Part shown: positions 25,459 through 34,081 of the stretch, piece by piece
How the letters are laid out: each line of letters starts with the position of its first letter
How positions within the stretch are numbered: position 1 is the first letter of the stretch
Source: Bacteroidota bacterium
Lineage (GTDB): Bacteria > Bacteroidota > JABWAT01
DNA length: 50,812 bases
Direction: 5' to 3'
NCBI GenBank assembly: GCA_013360915.1
Contig: JABWAT010000018.1
Location: forward strand, 1 to 50,812
Position numbers and translations under genes: made by a program
Notes under the pieces: model-generated
Database searches by the model: none
Told to the model about the DNA's origin: nothing
What the model saw: only the letters and a program-made list of their open reading frames with translations

Positions 25459-26916
25459 TTAATACACATACGTCTGCATGGCATGCGCAGGAATCCGGGT
25501 CTGGGACATTTGCGTGCCGGCATGCAGTTTAAAATCAATCGGGTTGTTGCTTCGGTTCATCACCACGGTAATCATGCTGCCATCGGTATTCCGGAAGGTG
25601 GTTGCCAGCAGATGACTGCGGCTGGTTACGGTGCTGATCCGTTTTGCACCCGGCCGGATGAATTTGCTGAAATGGCCAATGTAATAATACGTCGGCGTGT
25701 AAATCACCTCACCCGTTTTGGTATCACCATGAATCGGAGCGAAACAGAAATTCTGCACGTGGTTCGGCCCTCCGGTTTCATCGAGCACAATATTCCAATC
25801 GGTCCAGGCAACGGTTCCGTTGTTAAAATCTTCGATCATGGACCGTCCATACCGCTCGGCATTGGGCCAGTACTGATAATGATCGGCCCGGAAACTTTCT
25901 GCACATCCCTCGGTGAAAATCAATTCCTTCCCGGGAAATGATTCCTTCACGGCAGCCACGTTGTCGAACATCGGTTCGCCACCAGCCCAGGTTTCATACC
26001 AGTGAAATCCGACGCCCCAGACATATTTCGCCGCATCCGGATCGCCCAGAATCACGTTGGCCCGCTGGGTGATCAGGTCGCGGTTATGGTCCCACACGAT
26101 GATTTTCTTATCACCAAGGCCAGCCTTCACCAGCGTCGGACCCAAATGATTTTTCAGAAAATCCCGTTCTTCTTCGGCCGTGTAAATACAGGATTCCCAG
26201 CGTTGAGTCGCCATCGGTTCATTCTGAATGGTCAGACCCCAGACAGGAATGCCTTCCTTTTCATATTCATTGATAAATCTGACGTAATAGGTGGCCCAGG
26301 AGTCGTAAAATTCCGGGAGCAATTTCCCGCCGCGAAGCATGTTTCCATTGTCTTTCATCCAAGCGGGAGGGGACCACGGGCTCGCATACAGTTTTGCCGT
26401 CCCACCCGTGATTTCCAATGCACGTTTGATCACGGGAATCCGGAATTGCCGGTCATGGTCGATGGAGAAGGTAGTCAGTTCTTTGTCCCCATCCGCCACA
26501 TAGGTGTAACTTCCCGAGCTGAAGTCACTCGAATGAATGGTGGTCCGGATCAGTGAATAGCCAATTCCGTTTTCGCGGCTGTAATAGGCATTCAGAATCT
26601 CGGTCTGTTTATCGGCAGGCATGCGCGAAATCACCTCGGCCGACGCATCGGTAATAGCCCCACCAATGCCAACAAATTCCTGAAACGATTTCTGCGGATT
26701 GACAAATACATGCTGTTCGCCTTCCACAGCCTGAATTCCTTCACCGAACGTGAGTGTATCGGTCAGACTCAGCCGGAAATTGGTACTGTCGGCTGTGGTG
26801 TAGACGGTGGCCTGTTTAAAATCAGCCACCAGGGAAGATTCCTGCTTTCCTGCACAGGAGATTAAAACAGGCAGAATCAAAAGAGATAACAGTCGGAACG
26901 GTGTATGAGTTGTCAT
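25459..26916 (-). CDS. GH30 glycoside hydrolase lipoprotein
   Basis: A 485-residue lipoprotein (lipobox LISC, Cys21) with a GH30 (beta/alpha)8 barrel (~75-415) and the associated beta-sandwich formed with N- and C-terminal strands (to 485). Acid/base is E233 in IQNEP; nucleophile is E336 in IFTEGCAE; SPWSPPAWMK (180-189) is a family hallmark. GH30 subfamilies 1 and 3 contain beta-glucosidases/glucosylceramidases and endo-beta-1,6-glucanases; in this context cleavage of beta-1,6 branches of a laminarin-like glucan is plausible but unproven. The ATG at 26916 overlaps the stop codon of the upstream esterase as ATGA, so the two are translationally coupled. A 7-bp repeat array abuts its 3' end. 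Confidence 0.9.
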   Translation of the reverse strand: MTTHTPFRLLSLLILPVLISCAGKQESSLVADFKQATVYTTADSTNFRLSLTDTLTFGEGIQAVEGEQHVFVNPQKSFQEFVGIGGAITDASAEVISRMPADKQTEILNAYYSRENGIGYSLIRTTIHSSDFSSGSYTYVADGDKELTTFSIDHDRQFRIPVIKRALEITGGTAKLYASPWSPPAWMKDNGNMLRGGKLLPEFYDSWATYYVRFINEYEKEGIPVWGLTIQNEPMATQRWESCIYTAEEERDFLKNHLGPTLVKAGLGDKKIIVWDHNRDLITQRANVILGDPDAAKYVWGVGFHWYETWAGGEPMFDNVAAVKESFPGKELIFTEGCAESFRADHYQYWPNAERYGRSMIEDFNNGTVAWTDWNIVLDETGGPNHVQNFCFAPIHGDTKTGEVIYTPTYYYIGHFSKFIRPGAKRISTVTSRSHLLATTFRNTDGSMITVVMNRSNNPIDFKLHAGTQMSQTRIPAHAMQTYVY

Positions 26917-27641
26917 GGTCTTTTCTGCTCCATCATCCATTCATAAATTGTCGGGTTGTTGTAAGTTTCTGTCCAGGAATCGTGACCCGCTTCGGGGTAA
27001 ATGGTAAACTGAACATTTCCGCCGAAGGATTTGATGGCATCCACCATGTCCTGCGATCGTTTGATATCCACCACCGGATCTTTTGCACCATGGAATACCC
27101 AGACCGGCATGGTACCGATTACCCGCATGGCACGGGGTTCGCCACCACCACAGACCGGCAGGGCGGCTGCAAATTCCTGCGGGTATTTTGCGATCAGATC
27201 AAAGGTCCCGAATCCGCCCATGGAAAGACCGGTGACAATGATCCGCTTTTCATCGACCCGCAGAGATTTCTTTAATTCCTGCAGCAGCGACATGAGGTCT
27301 TCGGCATTCCACCACTGTCCGTCGGGACATTGCGGAGAGACCAGAATAAAGGGAAAGGATTTCCCTTCTGCAGCCAGTCTGGCCGGACCGTGGATTTTGA
27401 CCTTTTCAATGTCATCGCCGCGTTCACCGCTTCCATGAAGGAACAGTACCAGTGGATAGTCTTTATCTGATTTCTGATAGTCATCCGGCAGATACAGCAG
27501 GTATTGCATATTCAGCATCCGTGTTACAGGAGTACTGATCTTCATCGCCTGTTGCCCGGTAAAAATCGGACCTGTGGTACCGCACCCGGTTATCAGCAGG
27601 AAAATCAATGCCAGTCCGGCAAGAATTCGTATCGGTTTCAT
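26913..27641 (-). CDS. Alpha/beta-hydrolase esterase lipoprotein (LpqC/predicted peptidase type)
   Basis: A 242-residue lipoprotein (lipobox LITGC, Cys20) with the alpha/beta-hydrolase fold: VLFLHGSGERG oxyanion segment (65-75), nucleophile S140 in GLSMGG, acid D188 in AKDPVV and base H220 in EAGHDSW. Relatives are feruloyl or acetyl esterases and dienelactone-hydrolase-like enzymes that strip ester groups from polysaccharides. The ATG at 27641 follows GGAG at 9 bases; a TTG three codons upstream is less likely. It is coupled to GH30 by an ATGA overlap, suggesting that both act on the same decorated glycan at the membrane. Its 5' flank is a repeat island. Confidence 0.82.
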   Translation of the reverse strand: MKPIRILAGLALIFLLITGCGTTGPIFTGQQAMKISTPVTRMLNMQYLLYLPDDYQKSDKDYPLVLFLHGSGERGDDIEKVKIHGPARLAAEGKSFPFILVSPQCPDGQWWNAEDLMSLLQELKKSLRVDEKRIIVTGLSMGGFGTFDLIAKYPQEFAAALPVCGGGEPRAMRVIGTMPVWVFHGAKDPVVDIKRSQDMVDAIKSFGGNVQFTIYPEAGHDSWTETYNNPTIYEWMMEQKRP

Positions 27642-27810
27642 TGTTTGCAACTCCTGTATTTACAGATATTTATATCTGCTATTCAGTTAAAAGTTAAGGG
27701 TTAAAAGTTAAAGGAGTTGGCAAGTGGTTCCCTGACCTGGCTTGGATGGGAGTTTGCAGGTTACCCATCACAAATCAGTCGCATTTTCTTATAACTTCTA
27801 ACTCTTAACG
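27642..27810. repeat. Intergenic region with 7-bp arrays upstream of the esterase
   Basis: No gene. A clean heptamer array lies at 27684-27711 (CAGTTAA, AAGTTAA, GGGTTAA, AAGTTAA), close to the array at 50581-50608. A looser one follows around 27764-27810 (ATCACAA, ATCAGTC and ACTTCTA, ACTCTTA). The esterase-GH30 promoter should be here but is not recognisable by eye. Confidence 0.65.
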
Positions 27811-27852
27811 GGAAAAACCCGGTGGTTTAGAGAACCTCAACCTCCGGGTTTT
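27811..27852. repeat. GAAAAACCC/GGGTTTT hairpin repeat
   Basis: AAAACCCGG (27814-27822) pairs with CCGGGTTTT (27844-27852) as a 9-bp stem with a 21-base loop, and the arms extend to GGAAAAACCC on the left. It is one of two such hairpins stacked between the MFS gene end and the esterase promoter region and may terminate transcription from either side. A looser 7-bp array (CACTGGTATTTTCTCGTCAC text) separates it from the next hairpin. Confidence 0.6.
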
Positions 27853-27886
27853 ACTGATCACTGGTATTTTCTCGTCACTCGTCACA

Positions 27887-27953
27887 GGAAAAACCCTTGT
27901 CCCTTCCCCGACTTCATCGGGGTAAACTTTCACCTCAGGGTCCGGGTTTTTCT
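27887..27953. repeat. 67-bp hairpin repeat, copy A (inverted copy at 50688-50754)
   Basis: Arms GGAAAAACCC (27887-27896) and GGGTTTTTC (27944-27952) enclose an inner hairpin CCCCGA-CTTCA-TCGGGG. The whole element equals the reverse complement of 50688-50754 except for its last base. It begins the flank downstream of the MFS transporter gene, whose stop is at 27988 on the minus strand, and a partial CCTCCGG-T-run piece lies in between. It probably works as a bidirectional terminator. Confidence 0.75.
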
Positions 27954-27987
27954 AAGCCCTCAACCTCCGGTTTTTTTCAATCCCTGC

Positions 27988-29460
27988 TCACGATTTCCCA
28001 TTCACCACGACATCAATTTTGTAACCTTTGAATCCGTAGAAAATGATGTACAGGTAGCAAAGGAGCGGAATGAAAAACGCATAGTGCAGCGTGATGGCAT
28101 CGGCAAACAAGCCCTGAACAAACGGAACAACCGCACCGCCGACAATGGCCATGCACAAAATGCCCGATCCCTGTGCGGTGTGTTTTCCCAATCCGTCAAT
28201 GGCGAGGGTGAAAATGGTCGGGAACATGATGGAGTTAAACAGACCGATGGCCAGAATGGACCACATGGCCACTGCACCGGTGGAAAGAATGGTGACCAAC
28301 AGAAGGGCAGAGACGATCGTGGCCATCACGCCAAGGGTGAAAGCCGGTTTGCCCTTGCCCAGCCAGAAACCGATCAGATTCACGCCGACAAAGACCAGCC
28401 AGGTGGCCGAATCGGTCCAGTTGCCGGTATTGAGGTAGGCCAGAATGATGGCACCCACCAGAACGGCCGCAATGTAAAGGGCGCGTGTGGTCTGGTTTTT
28501 TACATCAGAGAGCAGCATGGAACCCAGAAAACGACCAATCATGGCACCACCCCAGTACATCGAGACATATTTACCGGCTTCCTGTTCGGTAATGCCTGCG
28601 ATGTCGGGTTGGCTGAGGAAATTCACCAGATAGGAGCCGATGGAAACTTCACCACCCACATACACGAAAATGGCAACTGCACCGAGAACCAGATGTTTAT
28701 ATCCCCAGGCACTTGAAAAGGCATGATCATAATGTCCGCCTTCACCAGCCGATGACGGTTGTTCAGAGGGTTCAATTACGGGCAATTTGATAAACACGAA
28801 AGCAAGGGCAATGAGAAACAGAACCGAAGCAAGTAACAGGTAAGGACCCTGTACTGAAGCTGCTTCCATCAGACGCCAGGCTTCAAAATCGGCCGGAGGC
28901 ATGGCTGCAATTTCTTCGGTGGTCTTGGCAGCAGCCGACAGAATCAGAAGAGAGCCAAACCAGGGAGCCAGCGTGGTTCCCAGCGAATTAAACGACTGGG
29001 TCAGATTCAACCGGCTGGAAGCTGTTTCCGGGCGGCCGAGAATGGCCACATACGGATTGGCCGCCACCTGCAGAATGGTGATTCCCCCCGCCAGAATGAA
29101 CAAAGCAGTCAGAAACAACGGATAGGAAAGAAACATGGCGGCCGGAAAAAAGGCCAGACATCCGAGACCCGTGATGACGAGTCCAATGATGATTCCTGCT
29201 TTATACCCGGTTTTCTTCAGCAGCGCACCGGCCGGAAGAGAAACCACAAAATAGGCGATGAAAAAGCTCACCTGAATCAGGGAAGCCTGAGTGTAATTCA
29301 GGGTAAAAACCGCCTTCAGGTGAGGTACAAGAATATCATTCAGACAGGTGATGAATCCCCACATAAAAAACAGCGAGGTCAGGACTGTGAGGGCAAAATT
29401 ATAGTTCTGATTCGATGACTGATTGGAAGTCATAGTTGCGGAGGGAGCAGTGGAAGCCAT
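27988..29460 (-). CDS. MFS sugar transporter, FucP/GluP (FHS) family
   Basis: A 490-residue inner-membrane protein with about twelve transmembrane segments. The [11 protein letters not shown] motif in the first helix (~35-45), the [18 protein letters not shown]-type region after helix 4 and the [13 protein letters not shown]-like stretch ([11 protein letters not shown] here) are typical of the fucose/glucose-galactose:proton symporters. It should bring the monosaccharide released by this locus, probably glucose, into the cytosol. The start at 29460 has an AAGGA site. It lies 33 bases after the GH3 gene and closes the receptor-to-transporter gene run; two hairpin repeats follow. Confidence 0.88.
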   Translation of the reverse strand: MASTAPSATMTSNQSSNQNYNFALTVLTSLFFMWGFITCLNDILVPHLKAVFTLNYTQASLIQVSFFIAYFVVSLPAGALLKKTGYKAGIIIGLVITGLGCLAFFPAAMFLSYPLFLTALFILAGGITILQVAANPYVAILGRPETASSRLNLTQSFNSLGTTLAPWFGSLLILSAAAKTTEEIAAMPPADFEAWRLMEAASVQGPYLLLASVLFLIALAFVFIKLPVIEPSEQPSSAGEGGHYDHAFSSAWGYKHLVLGAVAIFVYVGGEVSIGSYLVNFLSQPDIAGITEQEAGKYVSMYWGGAMIGRFLGSMLLSDVKNQTTRALYIAAVLVGAIILAYLNTGNWTDSATWLVFVGVNLIGFWLGKGKPAFTLGVMATIVSALLLVTILSTGAVAMWSILAIGLFNSIMFPTIFTLAIDGLGKHTAQGSGILCMAIVGGAVVPFVQGLFADAITLHYAFFIPLLCYLYIIFYGFKGYKIDVVVNGKS

Positions 29461-29493
29461 GATGAATCCTTTTTAGCTATCAGTTGGCGGTCG

Positions 29494-31731
29494 TCAGTTG
29501 AGTAAAGTGATGGTCTCGGCCAGAGAACCGGTCATGACCCGGAAGGTTCCCGGATCGGTCCTTGGCTTGTAATCGGGTCCGGTATATTGAAAAGCATCGG
29601 GTGCCAGAATCAGGGTAACGGTCTGTGACTCACCCGGTTGCAGAAACACCTTTGCAAAGGCTTTCAGCTGGCGGTTGGGTCTCGAAACCAGGGCTGCTTC
29701 ATCCTGCAGATACAACAGGACCGATTCCTTACCTGCCACCGTTCCGGTGTTTTTCACAGTGACCGACACGGTCACGGTTTCTCCCTGCCTGAATTCCTTC
29801 TTATCCACCGTCAGCGCAGAGGTTTCGAACGTGGTGTAACTGAGACCATGTCCGAATGGATACAGCCATTGCGGAGACTGACCGTCATACACCTCGAGTG
29901 GTTTATAGTCATAGGTGGAATGTCCGTTCACCGATTTCGGATAAGTGAAAGGCAGTTTTCCATCCGGATTGTAGGTTCCGTAGACCACATCAGCAATGGC
30001 ACCTGCGCCTTCCATTCCGGGTAACATGCCCAGAATAACGGCACGGGACTGATCAGCGAGTTCAGTAATAACCCGCGGGCGTCCCTGAAGCATCAGAAGA
30101 ATGACGGGTTTACCGGTTTTAAACATGGCCTCTGCCAGCTCTTTCTGGGCCTTATCCAGATCGAGGGAGGACAAATTTCCCGGCGTTTCACAATACGCCT
30201 TCTCACCCAGACAAAGCAGAATGGCATCGGCCGAAGCGGCCTTTTTCACAGCCTCACCGATATTAACCGCCTGCTGAAAGGTTGTGCCTTCCGCATAAGT
30301 GATTTTTCCGCCTGACTGTTCCTGGAACGCCTCCAGAATGGTATGATTGGACTGATCGAGCAGCGCCTCATTATCACCCTGCCAGGTTCCCGTCCATCCG
30401 CCGTTCAGCACCTGAAGCAGGTTGGCCGTCGGTCCGGTGATAAGAAGACGGGTATCCTTTTTCAGCGGCAGCAGATTGTTTTCATTCTTTGCAAGAACGA
30501 TCGATTCCCTTGCAGCCTGCCGGTTGGCTTCGCGTGATTCAGCGGTGGCAAAACGGGCCTTCAGGTCGGGATTGGGATATGGATTGTCGAACAGACCAGA
30601 ATCGAACTTAACCTTAAGAATCCGGCTAACCGCTTCATCGATTCGTGATTCAGGAACCTCACCCGACCGGACAAGTCCGAGCAGAATGGTGTAGAAACTG
30701 AAATCATAAGGAACCATGCTCATATCAACACCGGCCATGACCGCCATTTTCACCGCTTCTTCGGGAGAGGCAGCCACTTTATCGCGGGTATACAGCCGTT
30801 TAATGTCTTCCCAATCGGAAACTGTAAATCCGGTAAAGCCAAGTTCGCCACGCAGAATGGTGTTGAGATAGTGTTTGTTTGCATGACCCGGCATACCATC
30901 CACTTCACCCGAATTGAGCATCACAGTCGGAGAGCCAGCCAGAACACCGGCCTGGAACGGAGGTAAAAACACATCACGCAGCAGTCGTTCACCAAAATGA
31001 GCCGGTGTGCGATCCTTGCCATTGAACGGCATGGAATAGCCGATATAGTGTTTCAGACAGGTGGGAGCCTTATCAGGCTGACTGTAATCATCGCCCTGAT
31101 GTCCGCGGATGTAGGCGGCACCCAACACTCCTGCCAGGTAAGGATCCTCGCCATAGGTTTCCCAGAAACGGGACCAGAGCGGTTGCCTGCCGACATCGAG
31201 CACCGGATAGAAATTCCAGGTCATTCCGCTGGCTTTCATTTCCACGGCGGTGATGGCTCCTTCTTTCTCAGCCAGTTCAGTATTGAAAGTCGCGGCCAGA
31301 TTAATGGCCTGCGGGAACAAGGTTCCGCCTTTGGTGTACGTGGTTCCGTGAATGGCATCAATTCCGTAAATCACGGGAATTTTTAACCGGCTTTTTTGGG
31401 CGGCATCCTGCACAGCCGTCATCATCTTATTCCAGGTTTCCAGATCCTGCGCCTTGTTGTATGGGGTGTTCAGGATGGACCCTACATGGTACTTCAGAAT
31501 GGCGGTATCCAATTTGGCCAGATCAATGGGAAATCCGTCATTGTCGGCTTCTGGTTTACCAATCACATCGAAGGTGACCTGGGTCATCTGACCGATCTTT
31601 TCTTCCAGTGTCATCCGGGATAGCAGATCGGCTACGCGGGTATCCTGGTTAGGGGCAGAACAACCTGCCATCACGCCGGTGGCGAGCAAAATTGTACTCA
31701 TCGCTTTCATTTTGATAAGGGTCCCACTCAT
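29494..31731 (-). CDS. GH3 beta-glucosidase lipoprotein
   Basis: A 745-residue lipoprotein (lipobox GVMAGC, Cys24) with GH3 N-terminal (~30-355), GH3 C-terminal (~395-600) and fibronectin type III-like (~660-730) domains. The nucleophile is D306 in FTVSDWEDI; KHY (227-229) is present. It differs clearly from the BglX-type GH3 at 22845, so the two probably split substrates by linkage or chain length; SDW-type members include enzymes active on laminari-, cello- and mixed-linkage oligosaccharides. ATG 31731 overlaps the stop of the GH2 gene as ATGA, suggesting coupling. A second ATG at 31710 would give a more compact lipoprotein signal, so the start is not certain. Confidence 0.9.
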   Translation of the reverse strand: MSGTLIKMKAMSTILLATGVMAGCSAPNQDTRVADLLSRMTLEEKIGQMTQVTFDVIGKPEADNDGFPIDLAKLDTAILKYHVGSILNTPYNKAQDLETWNKMMTAVQDAAQKSRLKIPVIYGIDAIHGTTYTKGGTLFPQAINLAATFNTELAEKEGAITAVEMKASGMTWNFYPVLDVGRQPLWSRFWETYGEDPYLAGVLGAAYIRGHQGDDYSQPDKAPTCLKHYIGYSMPFNGKDRTPAHFGERLLRDVFLPPFQAGVLAGSPTVMLNSGEVDGMPGHANKHYLNTILRGELGFTGFTVSDWEDIKRLYTRDKVAASPEEAVKMAVMAGVDMSMVPYDFSFYTILLGLVRSGEVPESRIDEAVSRILKVKFDSGLFDNPYPNPDLKARFATAESREANRQAARESIVLAKNENNLLPLKKDTRLLITGPTANLLQVLNGGWTGTWQGDNEALLDQSNHTILEAFQEQSGGKITYAEGTTFQQAVNIGEAVKKAASADAILLCLGEKAYCETPGNLSSLDLDKAQKELAEAMFKTGKPVILLMLQGRPRVITELADQSRAVILGMLPGMEGAGAIADVVYGTYNPDGKLPFTYPKSVNGHSTYDYKPLEVYDGQSPQWLYPFGHGLSYTTFETSALTVDKKEFRQGETVTVSVTVKNTGTVAGKESVLLYLQDEAALVSRPNRQLKAFAKVFLQPGESQTVTLILAPDAFQYTGPDYKPRTDPGTFRVMTGSLAETITLLN

Positions 31732-34070
31732 TTTAATAAAACCATTTTTCCAGTAGCAGTTTGTCCGCCGGCGACCAACCGGTACAAATACATGCCCGAG
31801 GCCAGGGGATATCGCTGCCTGCCGGCATCGAACAGGACCTGATGCTCACCGGCTGGCTGAAACTGGTTCACCAGGGTTCCCACCAGCCGACCTGTGTTGT
31901 CATAAATCTGCAGCGAGACCGGGGAACCCACCGGCAGTGAATATTCAATGATTGTGCCGGGATTGAACGGATTCGGATAATTCTGATTTAAACGGATCTG
32001 TCGGGGTTGTTCCGTTTCTTCCACAGCGGTATAAACTGGCTGGGTGGTGGCATACACAGAGTAACGCGTTTTCAGATTGGTCAGAACCGATTTGGCGGTG
32101 GTCCGGTCCATCTGATACAGACCCATGCTCTGAAATCCATCGGGAAGCGTATGGGTGTACCAGTCAAAAACGGTCCACCAGGTGGCAGCCATCAGCGCAT
32201 TGGTATCGATCACGGCACCGGTCCTGCTGCGGGCCGAATACGCTTCGAAAGCCGGAAACGTCCCGTTGAAAATGTTGGTCTGGACACCCTGTTCCTTGTG
32301 GTCTTCCCTCGACCAGCGGCCATACTCGGTATCCACAATCGGTTTTCCCGGGTGAAATTTCATGGCATTGGATAGGAATTTCTTCGTATCCTCGGTGATG
32401 GTTCCGATGGATCCGTAGAAAACGCCGTAATACATGGTCCAGCCGGCCACATCCACCGCATGCTGACTGTCATCATGCGGACCCGGGCGGTCCGAGGCGG
32501 CTGATTGGGTGGTTAACCGGCCATCAGGATAGAGGGTATCCAGCTCATTGTCCATGGCTTCCATGAAAATTTTACGGTTCTCCACATCGGCACATTCATT
32601 GGTCAGGCTCCAGAGCAGAATGGAAGGACGGTTATAATCTCTGAATACCATTTCCCGGAACATCTGTCTGTGGATCTGCCGGCGTTCATTCTGAATGATC
32701 CACGCCTCGGCATGATCGAACCACCAGACAGGTATTTCTTCCATCACGGCCAGACCGATCCGGTCGGTGTAGAGATAGGTAAACGGATGGTTCGGGTAAT
32801 GAGCCGTCCGCAGCATGGTGGCATTGGTCGATTTGGCAATATCCAGGTCGGTCTGAATCTGAATCACCGGCATGGAGCGACCATACACCGGATGATCTTC
32901 ATGCCGTGCCACCGATGCAAAAAAGGTGACGAGCGAATTCAGCAACACTTTATTTCCGTTGGTTTCGAAGGTGCGGATACCAAATTGGGTATAAACCGAA
33001 TCTCCCAGATCGGTTTTCACTTTCAGGATGTACAGATTCGGATATTTAGGGGACCAGATTCTGGGCGTCGGCACCTGAATGGTCGTCGTGAGAACCGAAA
33101 AGCCATCCTCTGTGAAACCGGGTTGTTCCGAAAATCCACCGGTCGCTACCGGACTGCCCGACACCAGATCGGCCGGGCGGCTGCTCAGCTTATTGGCCGG
33201 GGTTACCTTGGCTTCATAGACTTCCCAACTGATTTCGATGGGTTTTAACGGAAGGACCATGGCAGGATTGTCGAGAAAAACCTTCAGATCACAATTGCCC
33301 TGCAGGTCGAGGGGTTTGATATCGGCTCTGGCAATAAAAATTCCCGGGCGGAATTCGATCATTACATCATGAATGATGCCGGTGTAATTAAACCAGTCCG
33401 GTTTTGTGTAGGGGACGATGTCCTTCCGTTTTCCCCATTCCGGATTATCCACCCGGACGGCGATGGTGTTTGTACCCGACACAATGTGGGGAGACACCAG
33501 AAAGGCAAAGGGCGTGAATCCGCCTTCGTGATAGCCAACATGGGTGCCATTCACCCAGACATCGGCCACATAATTCACCGACAGAAACTTTAAAATGACT
33601 TTCTGATTCACCAACGAATCGGGAACAGTGAAAGTCCGGCGGTACCAGACGCCATCTTCATAATACTCGGGCCGTTGCTGGTAGCCATTCATGGTGTTTT
33701 CGACGGCTGGCAGAGTCTTGGTTTCCCATGCAGAATCATCGAATTCAGGCAGGTGAGCGCCGCCTCCTTCTGTTTCCAGTGCGTCAATCGCTGTCGGAGT
33801 CCGGTCGAGCAGGGTAAGTGCATCGTTGGCGGCAAACCGCCATTTTTTCCAGACACCATTCAGGGAAATGGTGGGCCGGAGCTGTTCTTCGAAATTGGGA
33901 AAGATCCGTCCGTTCTGGACCGGAATGGTCACCGACTCCTGAGCGGAGAGGGAAAAAGTGGCTTTAAGTGTGGCTTCCTGTGCACTGGCTGAAGCAACCA
34001 TCGCCAGCCCAGACAGGCTCAACAAACCGGTCAAACGTCCAAACCGGTTAACGAACGAGTCCTTTTTCAT
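31728..34070 (-). CDS. GH2 family glycoside hydrolase with T9SS sorting domain
   Basis: A 780-residue secreted enzyme: signal peptide (1-30, ASAQ), GH2 sugar-binding jelly roll (~60-240), Ig-like domain (~245-370), TIM barrel (~372-670) with acid/base E492 in SLTNEC and nucleophile E582 in VDTEYG, and a T9SS sorting domain (~695-780, YPNPFNPGT). GH2 covers beta-galactosidases, -glucuronidases and -mannosidases as well as other exo-enzymes; within this gene set the specificity is open. A T9SS-exported GH2 is notable because most PUL-encoded GH2 enzymes are periplasmic. The ATG at 34070 opens the signal peptide; the stop overlaps the next gene as ATGA. Confidence 0.88.
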   Translation of the reverse strand: MKKDSFVNRFGRLTGLLSLSGLAMVASASAQEATLKATFSLSAQESVTIPVQNGRIFPNFEEQLRPTISLNGVWKKWRFAANDALTLLDRTPTAIDALETEGGGAHLPEFDDSAWETKTLPAVENTMNGYQQRPEYYEDGVWYRRTFTVPDSLVNQKVILKFLSVNYVADVWVNGTHVGYHEGGFTPFAFLVSPHIVSGTNTIAVRVDNPEWGKRKDIVPYTKPDWFNYTGIIHDVMIEFRPGIFIARADIKPLDLQGNCDLKVFLDNPAMVLPLKPIEISWEVYEAKVTPANKLSSRPADLVSGSPVATGGFSEQPGFTEDGFSVLTTTIQVPTPRIWSPKYPNLYILKVKTDLGDSVYTQFGIRTFETNGNKVLLNSLVTFFASVARHEDHPVYGRSMPVIQIQTDLDIAKSTNATMLRTAHYPNHPFTYLYTDRIGLAVMEEIPVWWFDHAEAWIIQNERRQIHRQMFREMVFRDYNRPSILLWSLTNECADVENRKIFMEAMDNELDTLYPDGRLTTQSAASDRPGPHDDSQHAVDVAGWTMYYGVFYGSIGTITEDTKKFLSNAMKFHPGKPIVDTEYGRWSREDHKEQGVQTNIFNGTFPAFEAYSARSRTGAVIDTNALMAATWWTVFDWYTHTLPDGFQSMGLYQMDRTTAKSVLTNLKTRYSVYATTQPVYTAVEETEQPRQIRLNQNYPNPFNPGTIIEYSLPVGSPVSLQIYDNTGRLVGTLVNQFQPAGEHQVLFDAGRQRYPLASGMYLYRLVAGGQTATGKMVLLK

Positions 34071-34081
34071 AGTCAAACCTG

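Noticed and set aside
25296-25538. Minus-strand open frame encoding a repeated EYRIQNT peptide
   Set aside because: It is a translation of the 7-bp array and runs into the 3' end of the GH30 gene; the periodic peptide reflects the DNA repeat.
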